A stretch of 64,000 bases of DNA. Origin: Flammeovirga sp. EKP202 (GTDB lineage: Bacteria; Bacteroidota; Bacteroidia; Cytophagales; Flammeovirgaceae). Under the pieces are notes generated by a model. That model ran no database searches and was not told where the DNA came from. It worked only from the letters and a program-made list of their open reading frames with translations. Positions 26,013 to 34,951 of the stretch are shown here, piece by piece. How positions within the stretch are numbered: the stretch's first letter is position 1; the number at the start of each line of letters is the position of its first letter. The stretch is from assembly GCF_014534745.1 (NCBI RefSeq), contig NZ_JACVVP010000004.1, positions 176,743-240,742 on the forward strand, given 5' to 3'. Position numbers and translations under genes: made by a program.

Positions 26013-29000
26013 TTATTCTAGCTTGCCAAGACGCATCATTGCGGCAGCATAGTAATTTCCTAGAGGATATTTTCTGATATATGTTTTATATCCTTCAATA
26101 GTATCGATTTCTTGTGCACGGTTCCAATCGTCTTCCTCTTTTGCTTGAGAATCATTTTTTAGGGAACTGATTTTATCTTTGGCCTCCTTCCAGTATTTCT
26201 TCTGGGTGGTTAGGTTAAGGTAATTAAAGTATGCTCCTAATGTGTTTTCCTCACATGTATTTTTCCAAAGATCTTCTTCGTCCTCATTTACCTCAAATTC
26301 ATCGTTCTCGAATGATAAACTCTCAATTGGAGATTGTGTTTCGATTTCAGGCTGAGTTTCTGTTTCAATGTCTACTTGAGGTGCAGTTTCAGTTACTGAA
26401 GAAATTTCACTGCTATCAAAACCATTTAGAGTACTAGGTTCTTCATTGATGATGGAATCAATACCTTCCTGTAACGTCTCTTCGGAAGAGGAATCACTAG
26501 ATGTGATTTCTTCAATTTCGAAAGTCGGTACTTCAACCTCAGGTATATCTACTGAAGATGAATCCGCATTATCACTGTCATCTACTGTGTCAAATGAAGT
26601 AGGAGTGAAGTCTATCGTTTCAAACTCTTCGCTTGGTGAATTATCTACAATATCTCCATTTTGTATGGTATTGATATTAGAATAAGCATCAGCCAAGTAA
26701 TCATTCGCTTCAGTACGGTTCAGATATTCTTTGTAAGCGTCTATTGTATTAATAGAAAGTGCTGTATTCCAAAGTGTCTCCTCATCCATTCCATCTATAA
26801 ATACGGAATTGTTTACCGGCGTTTCTTCAATTTCACTTTGAGGTGCTTCAACCTCGGGTTCTGTTTGAATAGGTTGTTCTTCAACCGTCTCCGCCTCGGG
26901 CTCTTCAATGATTGTTTCTTCGACTGTTGGCGGTGCTACTTCATTGAAAGTGATTTCAGGAGTTTCCCCTTGATCAATCTTATTGATTCTATAATACGCT
27001 TCAGCAATTTGATCTGCTGTTTTGGTATAGTTGATGTATTCTAAGTACCCATCTTTGGTATTCAACTTCTCCGCACGGCTCCATAATTCTTCCTCGCCTA
27101 ATTCTTCAAGAGCATTACTTTCAGTAGGAGTAGATGATACAACCGATGAAGAGGTAGTATCAGAAAGGTCTACCACTTCTTCTGTAATTATATCATCTAT
27201 GACTTCATCAGAATTTTTCTGAGCAGCTTCCGACAGCTGTTGTGCTTCTTCGAGTGAGAAAGAATCTGATGAAACTTCATTGACCTCTGTTTCAGCAAAA
27301 GTTACTTCGGTTTCCTCTGCTTGAACTACCGTCTCAGTTGCGGTTTCAACCTCATTAGTAGGAACAACAGTATCTTCCTCTTCTTCTAACTCTTTGATCG
27401 CCTCATTCATTACTTCATCTAGTTCAGAAATAATAGGTGAGGGGATAGGAGCAACGTATTCATTTTCCTCTTCATTTCTTTCAAGTAGAATACGCTCGTT
27501 GTCTTTCCAAAGCAATACTTCACCTTTTAGGCCTCTTGCTTCTTCAATCTTGGCTAGAATATCTTCTATTGGTTCCATTCTAAGGTCCATTAGAAGTGCT
27601 CTATCAATATTAAGTTCTTCTTTCTTTGTTTCTTTTTTATCAATGATTTGAGCAGCAGGAATAGGAGTGATTTCCTCCATTTTCTTTGCTAAAGTCTTCT
27701 TGTGAATTTGATCAATTCGCTGGTTAGCTTTATCAATAAAGTGTCCTTCAGGGAACATAGAAAGATAGAATTGATACCCCTCTATACTGTTCCAAATCGC
27801 TGTTTTTTTCCAGATTGTGGTTTCCAGCTCTTGTGTTACTTCATCTTTTGCCTTCGGCATCAAGGAAGAAGAAAGCTCGTTTTCAATTTGAGATCTTAAT
27901 TGTTCTTTTAATTCTGACTCTTTGTTTTTGATTTGCTCTTCTACTTCTTTATCAAGGTCTTTCTTGATTTCCTCTTGAAGTTCAGCTTTAATCTCTTCTC
28001 TCAGCTTTTCCTCACGTGATAAGATTTTATCACATTCTTCTTTTCTGCGGAGTACTACAGGGTCTTTTCTATATTCTAAAGCTTTACTGTAATGCTCTTT
28101 TGCGATTGTGAATTTATTTTCAAAATAAGCTTTATCTCCCAAGTCAATATGAGAGGTAAACTTCAATTCATTATCACAATAATTGACTTTATCGTTGTAC
28201 AATCCATTGGTTGAATCGTACTTCAATAATTCAGTATATGTTTGTTTAGAAGCTTCAAAGTCTTCATTGTCATATTGAATATCAGCAATTTTTTCTAATG
28301 ACTTAATGATTCCTTTGTAAGCAGTGTCTTCATTAATGATTTCCCAAGCTGCTTGGTATCTGTTCTTGGCTGCATCGTAGCTTTCATTCGTAAACATCTG
28401 ATCGGCTTGATGCAATGTTTCGATGAAAGTAGCCATATTGTTGAACTCATCGTCATTTTCAAAGAGTTCAATACCTTCTTTTAATAAAGGTAAAGCTTCC
28501 TCGAACTTCTTATCATTGAATTTATTTTCAATTTCTGTTCTCAGCTTTTTTGCCTTAGAAAACCTTTTATTTAGGCATACTGGAATGTCACCTTCTTCAT
28601 TAGTGATAAATAATACCTCACGGAGAGATGCTTCCTTACTAAAATGCTTTTTGACATCATTGAGCGTCAATACTTCTCTTTCTTCCTCAATTCCTGTTTG
28701 GAACAAGCTCGTTAATTCAGAAGCGATAGTCTGATTAGAATTAACGTTCCCGAATTCAGATACAATATATGTTTTCTTTGGGCCTGTAGGCAGAAGTTCT
28801 TTTATAGTAGAAGGGTCTGTATTTTGATCTGACTTTTTAGCTCTTCTGTAGTCAGCATCTAAAATTAAGAACACACGTTTAGCTTCAGATTCATCAATGA
28901 TCTCCAAGACTTCGCTTAATGGTATACCATTAATATGGCATTGATTAATAGTCGTATGTGGAGAAGAAAGAATCAATTTACCTTTTCTTTCTATGAGGTA

Positions 29001-29267
29001 TCCGGAGTAAAACAAGATCAATGTATCCTGAGTAGCATCGGCCACTTCAGCAATACGTTCTTTAATCATTGTATTCCCTTCTGAATCAACTAAAGAAACA
29101 ATATCTCTTTCGTGAATTCCAAGAATCTGAGTGTCGGTTAATGTATCTCTTAATAAGCTGATATCTTTATAAACATGCTCACGTCTATGGAGATCATCGT
29201 CTTTTAAGAAAGTACCTATACCTATGAGTATAGCTCGAGATTTTGATGAATCAAACATCAATGGCAT
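26013..29267 (-). CDS. Pseudo-caspase (C14-fold, catalytic dyad lost) with TPR-like segments and W..Y..Y repeats
   Basis: 1084 aa. Residues ~10-235 read as a caspase/metacaspase domain (RAILIGIGTF at the first strand), but the SGHG histidine position is SGY (Tyr90) and the DACHSG cysteine position is DADY (Asp139), so it should not be a protease. Residues ~235-420 carry TPR-like helices (DKKFEEALPLLKEGIELFE; YFENKFTIAKEHYSKALEY). A charged coiled coil follows (~415-470), then acidic low-complexity linkers with five repeats of W-x2-A/T-x5-[ST]-x2-(G/A)-Y-x2-Y-[LI], at W486, W729, W833, W1001 and W1048. No signal peptide or TM segment: cytoplasmic scaffold is the likely role. The second Met (residue 4) is an alternative start. 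Confidence 0.8.
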   Translation of the reverse strand: MPLMFDSSKSRAILIGIGTFLKDDDLHRREHVYKDISLLRDTLTDTQILGIHERDIVSLVDSEGNTMIKERIAEVADATQDTLILFYSGYLIERKGKLILSSPHTTINQCHINGIPLSEVLEIIDESEAKRVFLILDADYRRAKKSDQNTDPSTIKELLPTGPKKTYIVSEFGNVNSNQTIASELTSLFQTGIEEEREVLTLNDVKKHFSKEASLREVLFITNEEGDIPVCLNKRFSKAKKLRTEIENKFNDKKFEEALPLLKEGIELFENDDEFNNMATFIETLHQADQMFTNESYDAAKNRYQAAWEIINEDTAYKGIIKSLEKIADIQYDNEDFEASKQTYTELLKYDSTNGLYNDKVNYCDNELKFTSHIDLGDKAYFENKFTIAKEHYSKALEYRKDPVVLRRKEECDKILSREEKLREEIKAELQEEIKKDLDKEVEEQIKNKESELKEQLRSQIENELSSSLMPKAKDEVTQELETTIWKKTAIWNSIEGYQFYLSMFPEGHFIDKANQRIDQIHKKTLAKKMEEITPIPAAQIIDKKETKKEELNIDRALLMDLRMEPIEDILAKIEEARGLKGEVLLWKDNERILLERNEEENEYVAPIPSPIISELDEVMNEAIKELEEEEDTVVPTNEVETATETVVQAEETEVTFAETEVNEVSSDSFSLEEAQQLSEAAQKNSDEVIDDIITEEVVDLSDTTSSSVVSSTPTESNALEELGEEELWSRAEKLNTKDGYLEYINYTKTADQIAEAYYRINKIDQGETPEITFNEVAPPTVEETIIEEPEAETVEEQPIQTEPEVEAPQSEIEETPVNNSVFIDGMDEETLWNTALSINTIDAYKEYLNRTEANDYLADAYSNINTIQNGDIVDNSPSEEFETIDFTPTSFDTVDDSDNADSSSVDIPEVEVPTFEIEEITSSDSSSEETLQEGIDSIINEEPSTLNGFDSSEISSVTETAPQVDIETETQPEIETQSPIESLSFENDEFEVNEDEEDLWKNTCEENTLGAYFNYLNLTTQKKYWKEAKDKISSLKNDSQAKEEDDWNRAQEIDTIEGYKTYIRKYPLGNYYAAAMMRLGKLE

Positions 29268-29400
29268 ATTAGAGTATTAATGAAAGTAATTTCTAAAGTA
29301 AAAATAGCCTTCCTAATTAAGTGATTATTGGGATAAAAGGAAGCCTTTAGAGAAACAACGTGATATTGTTATCTGTATTGTACAAGAAAGTTTATAATTA

Positions 29401-29655
29401 TCACTCTTCCAAGTCGTTTTCTTGAAAATCGTTGTTTTTTTGTTCCTGATCGTATTCTTTTCTTATAATATTAATATCAGCAAGGAAATCATCTGGGTAA
29501 GGACTGAATTTTTCTTCTTTAGAAAGTAGCTTTTTTTCTTCTTCAATTTTATCAACATCTACTTCCTCTTCATTAGAAACTTCGTTTGCTTTGTCTTCTG
29601 CTTCTAACGCATCCCAGTCAATTTCTTGATGCTGCTCTGATTTATCTTTACTCAT
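29401..29655 (-). CDS. Small acidic protein
   Basis: 84 aa starting MSKDKSEQHQEIDWDALEAE. A longer frame is open to 29817, but its extra 54 residues are Cys/Phe/Tyr-rich and unlike the rest, and a TATTTTTG -7-like box on the minus strand (29726-29733) falls inside it, so the ATG at 29655 is preferred. The protein is about one third Asp/Glu with a central helix (VDKIEEEKKLLSKEEK) and a short conserved-looking PYPDDFLADINIIRKEY segment. No known domain. It lies 133 bp upstream of the pseudo-caspase gene on the same strand. Confidence 0.6.
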   Translation of the reverse strand: MSKDKSEQHQEIDWDALEAEDKANEVSNEEEVDVDKIEEEKKLLSKEEKFSPYPDDFLADINIIRKEYDQEQKNNDFQENDLEE

Positions 29656-29788
29656 AACTACCTTATTTACATTTACGATGTATTTCTCAGTCAAAATCTG
29701 CTCACTTACACTTGCAGTTTGATTACAAAAATAGCAAATATTGTAAGATAATTTTGTCTGAGTATCTAACAAATTATTATAAAAAAAA

Positions 29789-29824
29789 TTGCACAATGAA
29801 AGATAAATTTCTCTCATTGTGCAA
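29789..29824 (-). terminator. Terminator after the 562-aa gene
   Basis: TTGCACAATGA pairs with TCATTGTGCAA around a 14-nt loop; on the minus strand it is followed by eight Ts. It separates the 562-aa gene from the small acidic gene. Confidence 0.85.
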
Positions 29825-29872
29825 GACTACAAAAGATATTTAGATAAACATCTCTTTGATATGGTCTTCAAA

Positions 29873-31561
29873 CTAATTGTTGAATATTTTTTCTAGGATT
29901 TTTAAAGTGATATAATAAGTTGGTTTTACCCCTGTTAATCCCAAACTACCATTCGCTAAAGTACTTCCGGTAATAAGTGGGTTATCCGAGGCATAGTAAG
30001 CATACCTTACTTTTACGTCTTTACTGATATTATTTCTAATTTTTGACGCACCTTGAATTGCTTTTTGGTAGTGGGCACCTTCCATTTCAAGCCCCATTAC
30101 ACCCCATGAAGAATTTTTGAAGTACGTTAAGATATCTTTGTTCTGTAATGAGGTTCCTAAAACGGTAACCATTGGGCCATCTACAAACTTCAGATCCTTG
30201 ATATCTTTGAAATCCTCTGGCGTAAGGTCATTTTCTACAGGGTAATTGTCTGCAGTACCTTCAAAAATGTGAGCAGTTGGTGTCATCACATCACCTTTTC
30301 CTCCTTTTAGAATACCTGCTTTACCCATGATAGAAACACTTTGAACGTCAAGGTTGATTTGTTCGTTTTCTGATTCATATGGTTTCAACAGTTCATCCAT
30401 TGTTTCAAAGGCCTGTTCACCAAAAGCATAATCCATTACCACAATGACCGGAGCATTTTCAGCATCAATACTTTCAGGCATTTTGATGTTGGTCGGAAGT
30501 GAAGCGGGTAGAATTTTAGCGGTATCAAAAATTTGAACTGAAATGTTTGTTCCTGAATCTTCCTGTACCTGAATCATTCCCTTCTCAACGGCAGAGTGAT
30601 AAATTTTATCTCTCAAGTGACCATTATCTCCTTGGCTGACTTCTTCCATCAAATTAAGAAAGTCTGTATTCTTTCCTTTTTTACCCAATGCATCACAAGC
30701 ATAAAACGTGTTCATAACACTATGCAGGTTTGAACTGATGATGTGGATTGGTCGTTGAATAAGTCCGTTGTGCAGTAAAGCTCTTTTGATTTTGTTGGCC
30801 CATCTTTCACCATAAATGTGGTGTCCAATTCTTTCACGAAGTGTTGGACTGAAACTGATGATACGATCTTCGCTTTTCAATTCTTCATTGATGGCTAATT
30901 TTCCTAACCAATAAACAATGTGGAAGAGGCCGTTATTCTTTTTAGAGTGTTTAATAAATCTGTGGTGGGCATCTCTAGTTTCTTGGTAAGTTCTACCCAA
31001 AATAGTCGCAAGGTAAGTAAATGCTACTTCCTCGTTTTCCTTTGTCAGTGCCTGTTCACCTGTTACAATTTTTTCTAATTGTTCCCACTCTCTCAGTGCA
31101 TTTCCTTTTTTATCTTGAGCATGTTGTTTGATTTTTTCAGCCTCAATATAAATAAAGGTCAAGTGCGTGAGAATGTCATAGATTTCACTTCTACCACGAG
31201 TGATCTCTATAAACATTTGTTCTTCGTCAATACGATAGCAATTTCTTCGTCTTGCTTGAGGAATAATCTTAGTAAATGAAGATTTCTCGTACCCTTCTTC
31301 AGATGTCAATTTAATATATCGTGTTTCTTCAATTCCTTTAGGAAGACGATCAAAAACATAGACAAGTCCGTTAAGGTCGACTTTTTGAGGGTCAGCGAGT
31401 GAACCATAAATTTCTGGCTCAAGGATTAATAAATCTTGCATGATGGCATGACCAGAAGCCCCGCCAGGTTTGTAATACCCTCTGATGAAGAGATGTCTCA
31501 TCACTACATACATTCTTTCAATTGCTGCTCTCGACGCCTGTGCTCTTGTTAATTCTATCAT
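29873..31561 (-). CDS. Large conserved protein with nucleoside-phosphorylase-like C-terminus
   Basis: 562 aa, soluble. The N-terminal ~370 residues are mostly helical (RAAIERMYVVMRHLFIRGYY; EIYDILTHLTFIYIEAEKI) and unrecognised. From ~residue 370 the order of motifs recalls the purine nucleoside phosphorylase/AMP nucleosidase fold: a strand-rich APVIVVMDYAFG, a glycine-rich MGKAGILKGGKGDVMTP (like the GT-GG-L...GD motif), the MGLEMEGAHYQKAI segment (like the MExxA ribose-binding site) and ASDNP near the end. This is similarity of pattern, not a family assignment; activity is unproven. I believe such ~560-aa proteins are widespread in Bacteroidota (an unnamed domain family). Confidence 0.65.
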   Translation of the reverse strand: MIELTRAQASRAAIERMYVVMRHLFIRGYYKPGGASGHAIMQDLLILEPEIYGSLADPQKVDLNGLVYVFDRLPKGIEETRYIKLTSEEGYEKSSFTKIIPQARRRNCYRIDEEQMFIEITRGRSEIYDILTHLTFIYIEAEKIKQHAQDKKGNALREWEQLEKIVTGEQALTKENEEVAFTYLATILGRTYQETRDAHHRFIKHSKKNNGLFHIVYWLGKLAINEELKSEDRIISFSPTLRERIGHHIYGERWANKIKRALLHNGLIQRPIHIISSNLHSVMNTFYACDALGKKGKNTDFLNLMEEVSQGDNGHLRDKIYHSAVEKGMIQVQEDSGTNISVQIFDTAKILPASLPTNIKMPESIDAENAPVIVVMDYAFGEQAFETMDELLKPYESENEQINLDVQSVSIMGKAGILKGGKGDVMTPTAHIFEGTADNYPVENDLTPEDFKDIKDLKFVDGPMVTVLGTSLQNKDILTYFKNSSWGVMGLEMEGAHYQKAIQGASKIRNNISKDVKVRYAYYASDNPLITGSTLANGSLGLTGVKPTYYITLKILEKIFNN

Positions 31562-31657
31562 ATAATCTATTTAAATTTGAAAAATAATTGATTTAGTGTG
31601 CGTAAAATACTTATTTCGATGGTCTTAGATCTTTGATAATGGATTGAATCGTCAATC

Positions 31658-32407
31658 TTAATCATTACTTAAAGTTAAGGAAACAAGATAGTGGTTTAAA
31701 TCACCAACGTGAATTAAGTTGACCTTATAACCTGCTACTGCTGCATATTCTTCCAATACAGGGTAACTCACATAAAGCCAGTCAAATTTATCACCTTTTA
31801 AATCGCCAAATTCCATCCAATATTGGATTTGGCCATAGTATTCTGCTGTAAGGTCAATAAGGTATGAACCATCCTCATCTTCAAAAAGGTGTATGATATC
31901 TGAAGAATCAAAAATGATTTGTCCGTCTTTCTGAATGAAATTTTTAGCTTTTACTAAAAACTCTGCCAATCCTTCGAGAGTGCCTACAAGTCCAATTCCG
32001 TTCATGAGCATTAGTAGGGTATCAAACTTTTGACCATCATAATCATAGATGTTACCTGCAATGACGTTTTGTATACCTCTCTTTTTCATGGTATCAACAG
32101 CCAATGAAGAAATATCCATGGCAGTAACGTCTCTTCCTCTTTTTTGCAGTGCCAAAGCATGAGATCCAGCACCAGCCCCAACGTCAAGAATTTTCCCTTT
32201 ACATTGGTCTAAGGCTAATGTTTCTATCTCAGGCATATCCTTCTCTTCTCTAAATAAGAGAGGGACAGGAATATCATCAGGTTCACTAAAATCAGAGTAT
32301 ACTTTTACACAGTAATCCTCATTTCTATCTTCTTCATAGGCCGCAATTGCAGCTCCCATTGCATCTTTTGCTGTATCTAATGTTCTCCCGTATGTGATAT
32401 GAGACAT
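31658..32407 (-). CDS. Class I SAM-dependent methyltransferase
   Basis: 249 aa. Motif I is ILDVGAGAGSHALALQKRG and the acidic ribose residue follows in VTAMDIS; post-motif DTLLMLMNGIGLVGTLEG resembles Methyltransf_25/11 proteins acting on small molecules. The N-terminal ~60 residues (YEEDRNEDYCVKVYSDFSEP) are an acidic lid-like extension. The substrate is not predictable. It lies 96 bp upstream of the 562-aa gene on the same strand, perhaps co-transcribed. Confidence 0.85.
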   Translation of the reverse strand: MSHITYGRTLDTAKDAMGAAIAAYEEDRNEDYCVKVYSDFSEPDDIPVPLLFREEKDMPEIETLALDQCKGKILDVGAGAGSHALALQKRGRDVTAMDISSLAVDTMKKRGIQNVIAGNIYDYDGQKFDTLLMLMNGIGLVGTLEGLAEFLVKAKNFIQKDGQIIFDSSDIIHLFEDEDGSYLIDLTAEYYGQIQYWMEFGDLKGDKFDWLYVSYPVLEEYAAVAGYKVNLIHVGDLNHYLVSLTLSND

Positions 32408-32503
32408 GACCTTAAAATATGGTTAAAATACTAAAGTGTAAAATTTATGCAAGTAACCACAATTTTTCTGAATGGGCAATTGATTAATGTTAATAACTGT
32501 GAT

Positions 32504-33070
32504 TTATAGGAGGGTGACTAAGCGATAAAAATCAATCATTGTAATTCTGAAAGCATTTTTTTCTTCAACGGTATCAAGAAATGGAACTCTTTTATTTCCA
32601 AATTCGACTTCAAAAGTGACTTCGTCTTTGTTGAGTAAATTGTAAATTTCTGAGGTAAATAGGAATTGGTCAGCCATGCCGCCTTGTTTATATCTAATTT
32701 CCCCTTTAAAATCATCTTTGTGGTCTACCCAATGTACTTTAAAATGTTGATACCCTTTAAAGAATTCGTTAGGGGCCAGCATGATAAAGGCATTGTCATT
32801 TTTATCAATAGTGACCAAGTGTAAATTAATGATAGCTTGAGTGGAATCTTGAATCGCTTTATCATAAAGCAGTACGTTCATATGGGTAGCCGTGTCAGTT
32901 TGGGGAAGACTGACTTCGTTGTAATAACTTGCTCTCACATTTTTAAAATACATTCTTGTTTGATCATACGTTACAAACTTAGGGGCAAAGGGATCAATGA
33001 TGACATCTTTGTAAGGTTGACAAGCAAGAGTAATTGTGATGAGAGTTAGTACGATTAATAGTTTTTTCAT
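32504..33070 (-). CDS. Lipoprotein of unknown function
   Basis: 188 aa from the ATG at 33070 (MKKLLIVLTLITITLACQPY). An in-frame ATG at 33097 would add nine residues with no benefit to the signal, so 33070 is preferred. The lipobox TLAC gives a lipid-anchored protein. The mature part is a mixed alpha/beta domain (LHLVTIDKNDNAFIMLAPNE; DEVTFEVEFGNKRVPFLDTV) with no recognised motif. A 43-bp AGTACT-type hairpin lies between it and the upstream tgt gene. Confidence 0.75.
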   Translation of the reverse strand: MKKLLIVLTLITITLACQPYKDVIIDPFAPKFVTYDQTRMYFKNVRASYYNEVSLPQTDTATHMNVLLYDKAIQDSTQAIINLHLVTIDKNDNAFIMLAPNEFFKGYQHFKVHWVDHKDDFKGEIRYKQGGMADQFLFTSEIYNLLNKDEVTFEVEFGNKRVPFLDTVEEKNAFRITMIDFYRLVTLL

Positions 33071-33212
33071 GAAAACAAAATAAAAAATATGATTCATTTA
33101 GATAACTGAAATGCATGCCTTTTCAGTATAAATAGTAAAAGAATCTTTTGTTGTGAAACGTGTATAGTATGATAACTTGCTGGATTTAAAATAGTTATTT
33201 TTTTAAGCAAAA

Positions 33213-33255
33213 AAGTACTAGAACAAACCAAAATCAATGATTTATCCTAGTACTT
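33213..33255 (-). terminator. Inverted repeat after tgt, probable terminator
   Basis: AAGTACTAG (33213-33221) and CTAGTACTT (33247-33255) form a 9-bp stem around a 25-nt loop; on the minus strand the stem is followed by TTTTTT. It shares the AGTACT core of the palindromic repeat family, so it may be a short member used as a terminator. Confidence 0.55.
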
Positions 33256-33280
33256 ATTTTAATCGAAAAATGGGATTAGA

Positions 33281-34417
33281 TTATAAACGTTGCATTAATT
33301 TTGGTGTAATGCTGTTTTTCCATTCTCTAAAATCACCATCTAAAATATGTTGACGGGCCTCTCTTACCAACCAAAGGTAGAAAGTAAGGTTATGTACACT
33401 TGCAACCATTCCTGCTAAAGCTTCATTGGCTTTGAACATGTGACGTAAGTAACCCTTTGAGTAGAATGTACTCACATATCCGCCTAGTTCAGCGTCTAAT
33501 GGAGTAAAGTCATCTTCCCACTTTTTATTTTTTAAGTTCATGATCCCTTGAGTAGTGAAAACATGACCATGTCTTGCTTGACGTGTTGGCATTACACAGT
33601 CAAACATATCTACACCTAAAGCGATATTTTCAAGGATGTTTGCTGGTGTACCTACACCCATCAAATACCTTGGTTTGTCTTCAGGAAGAATATCACAACA
33701 AAGTTCAGTGAATTCATACATCATTTCAGCAGGTTCACCTACTGACAAACCACCAATTGCATTACCTTCTCTTTCAAAGCTAGCAATTGTTTCCGCAGAT
33801 TGTGTTCTTAAATCTTTGTATGTACTACCTTGAACAATAGGGAATAATGATTGATGATAACCGTATAAAGGTTCTGTTTCTGCTAATCGGTCTACACATC
33901 TTTGTAACCAACGGTGGGTCATGTGCATAGAGTTTTTAGCATATGTATAGTCAGAAGGATAAGGAGGACATTCATCAAATGCCATAATGATATCGGCACC
34001 GATTGATCGTTCAATATCCATTACTTTTTCAGGAGTGAATAGATGTTTCGATCCATCAATGTGAGATCTGAAAGTAACACCTTCCTCTTTGATTTTACGA
34101 TTGTTGGCCAATGAGAATACTTGGTATCCTCCAGAGTCTGTTAGAATAGGACGATCCCAACCGTTGAATTTATGAAGGCCACCTGCTTTTTCAAGAATTT
34201 CTGTACCTGGTCTTAAGTAAAGGTGATACGTATTACCAAGAATAATCTCAGCATTAATATCTTCTTTTAATTCTCTTTGGTGAACTGCTTTTACTGTACC
34301 TGCTGTTCCTACAGGCATGAAAATAGGAGTAAGGATTTCTCCATGTGCAGTAGTGATTTTACCTGCACGTGCCTTTGTTTGAGGATCCTTTTGTTTTATT
34401 TCAAATGTTAATGCCAT
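33281..34417 (-). CDS. tgt: Queuine/preQ1 tRNA-guanine transglycosylase lacking the zinc cysteines
   Basis: 378 aa, normal length. It exchanges G34 for preQ1 in GUN-anticodon tRNAs. The general base Asp94 (LTDSGGYQVFS) and nucleophile Asp273 (MFDCVMPTRQARHGHVFT) are present. The C-terminal zinc site, usually CxCxxC plus a His, is changed: Leu311, Gly313 and Ser316 occupy the three Cys positions and only His342 (SVHNL) is kept. I believe zinc-less Tgt proteins occur in other Bacteroidota, so this is probably a lineage trait rather than decay. A TACCTTTG -7-like box on the minus strand lies at 34697-34704. Confidence 0.93.
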   Translation of the reverse strand: MALTFEIKQKDPQTKARAGKITTAHGEILTPIFMPVGTAGTVKAVHQRELKEDINAEIILGNTYHLYLRPGTEILEKAGGLHKFNGWDRPILTDSGGYQVFSLANNRKIKEEGVTFRSHIDGSKHLFTPEKVMDIERSIGADIIMAFDECPPYPSDYTYAKNSMHMTHRWLQRCVDRLAETEPLYGYHQSLFPIVQGSTYKDLRTQSAETIASFEREGNAIGGLSVGEPAEMMYEFTELCCDILPEDKPRYLMGVGTPANILENIALGVDMFDCVMPTRQARHGHVFTTQGIMNLKNKKWEDDFTPLDAELGGYVSTFYSKGYLRHMFKANEALAGMVASVHNLTFYLWLVREARQHILDGDFREWKNSITPKLMQRL

Positions 34418-34951
34418 ATTACTTTTCAGTCCTTTAAATTAATAAGCACCAATACAATAGTGAACAAACATTTTAGTGACTCTTTTTCATTCTATTCCAC
34501 TTCAGGTTAACGATTTGCACTTTGAGCAAAACGAGTCGTACAACCTGGCTTTTGATTAGCATAAAAAATAATATAAAGATGTCTGTTTTCTTATGTGTTA
34601 GTACTTAGGAGCTTAGCGTTTGAATGAAATGCTCTTCATACATTTCATGGCTCACGCTTCGATATATTCTAAACCTATACTTCAATAAGCTATTTGCAAA
34701 GGTAAACAAAGACATTTAGATTTTCATTCCATTAAAAATACATTAAGAGTCATTATATTGATAAAAATTGAGTAAATTTGATTGATAATGAAACCTTTTT
34801 AATAATTTCATAGCAAAGGTGCTAGAATAATGTATTTTATTAATTAATATTGTTATAGAGTAAATTTCTCTTCATAACTATTATTTTAATTAGTATATTA
34901 TTTAAAAAAACAAAATTACTGACTAGTTACTTTTAATTATCCATATTATAA
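34418..34951. other. 534-bp intergenic region with one long hairpin
   Basis: No supported gene. It separates minus-strand tgt from the plus-strand secreted-protein gene. It holds the tgt-directed -7-like box (34697-34704) and a hairpin at 34615-34658 in which AGCGT/ACGCT and ATGAAATG/CATTTCAT stack with short bulges. A GTTAGTACTTAG sequence (around 34600) resembles half of the palindromic repeat family. Otherwise the DNA is AT-rich with no ORF. Confidence 0.5.

Noticed and set aside
29656..29817. N-terminal extension of the acidic 84-aa protein
   Set aside because: Cys/Phe/Tyr-rich, unlike the rest, and it contains a -7-like box; more likely a leader.
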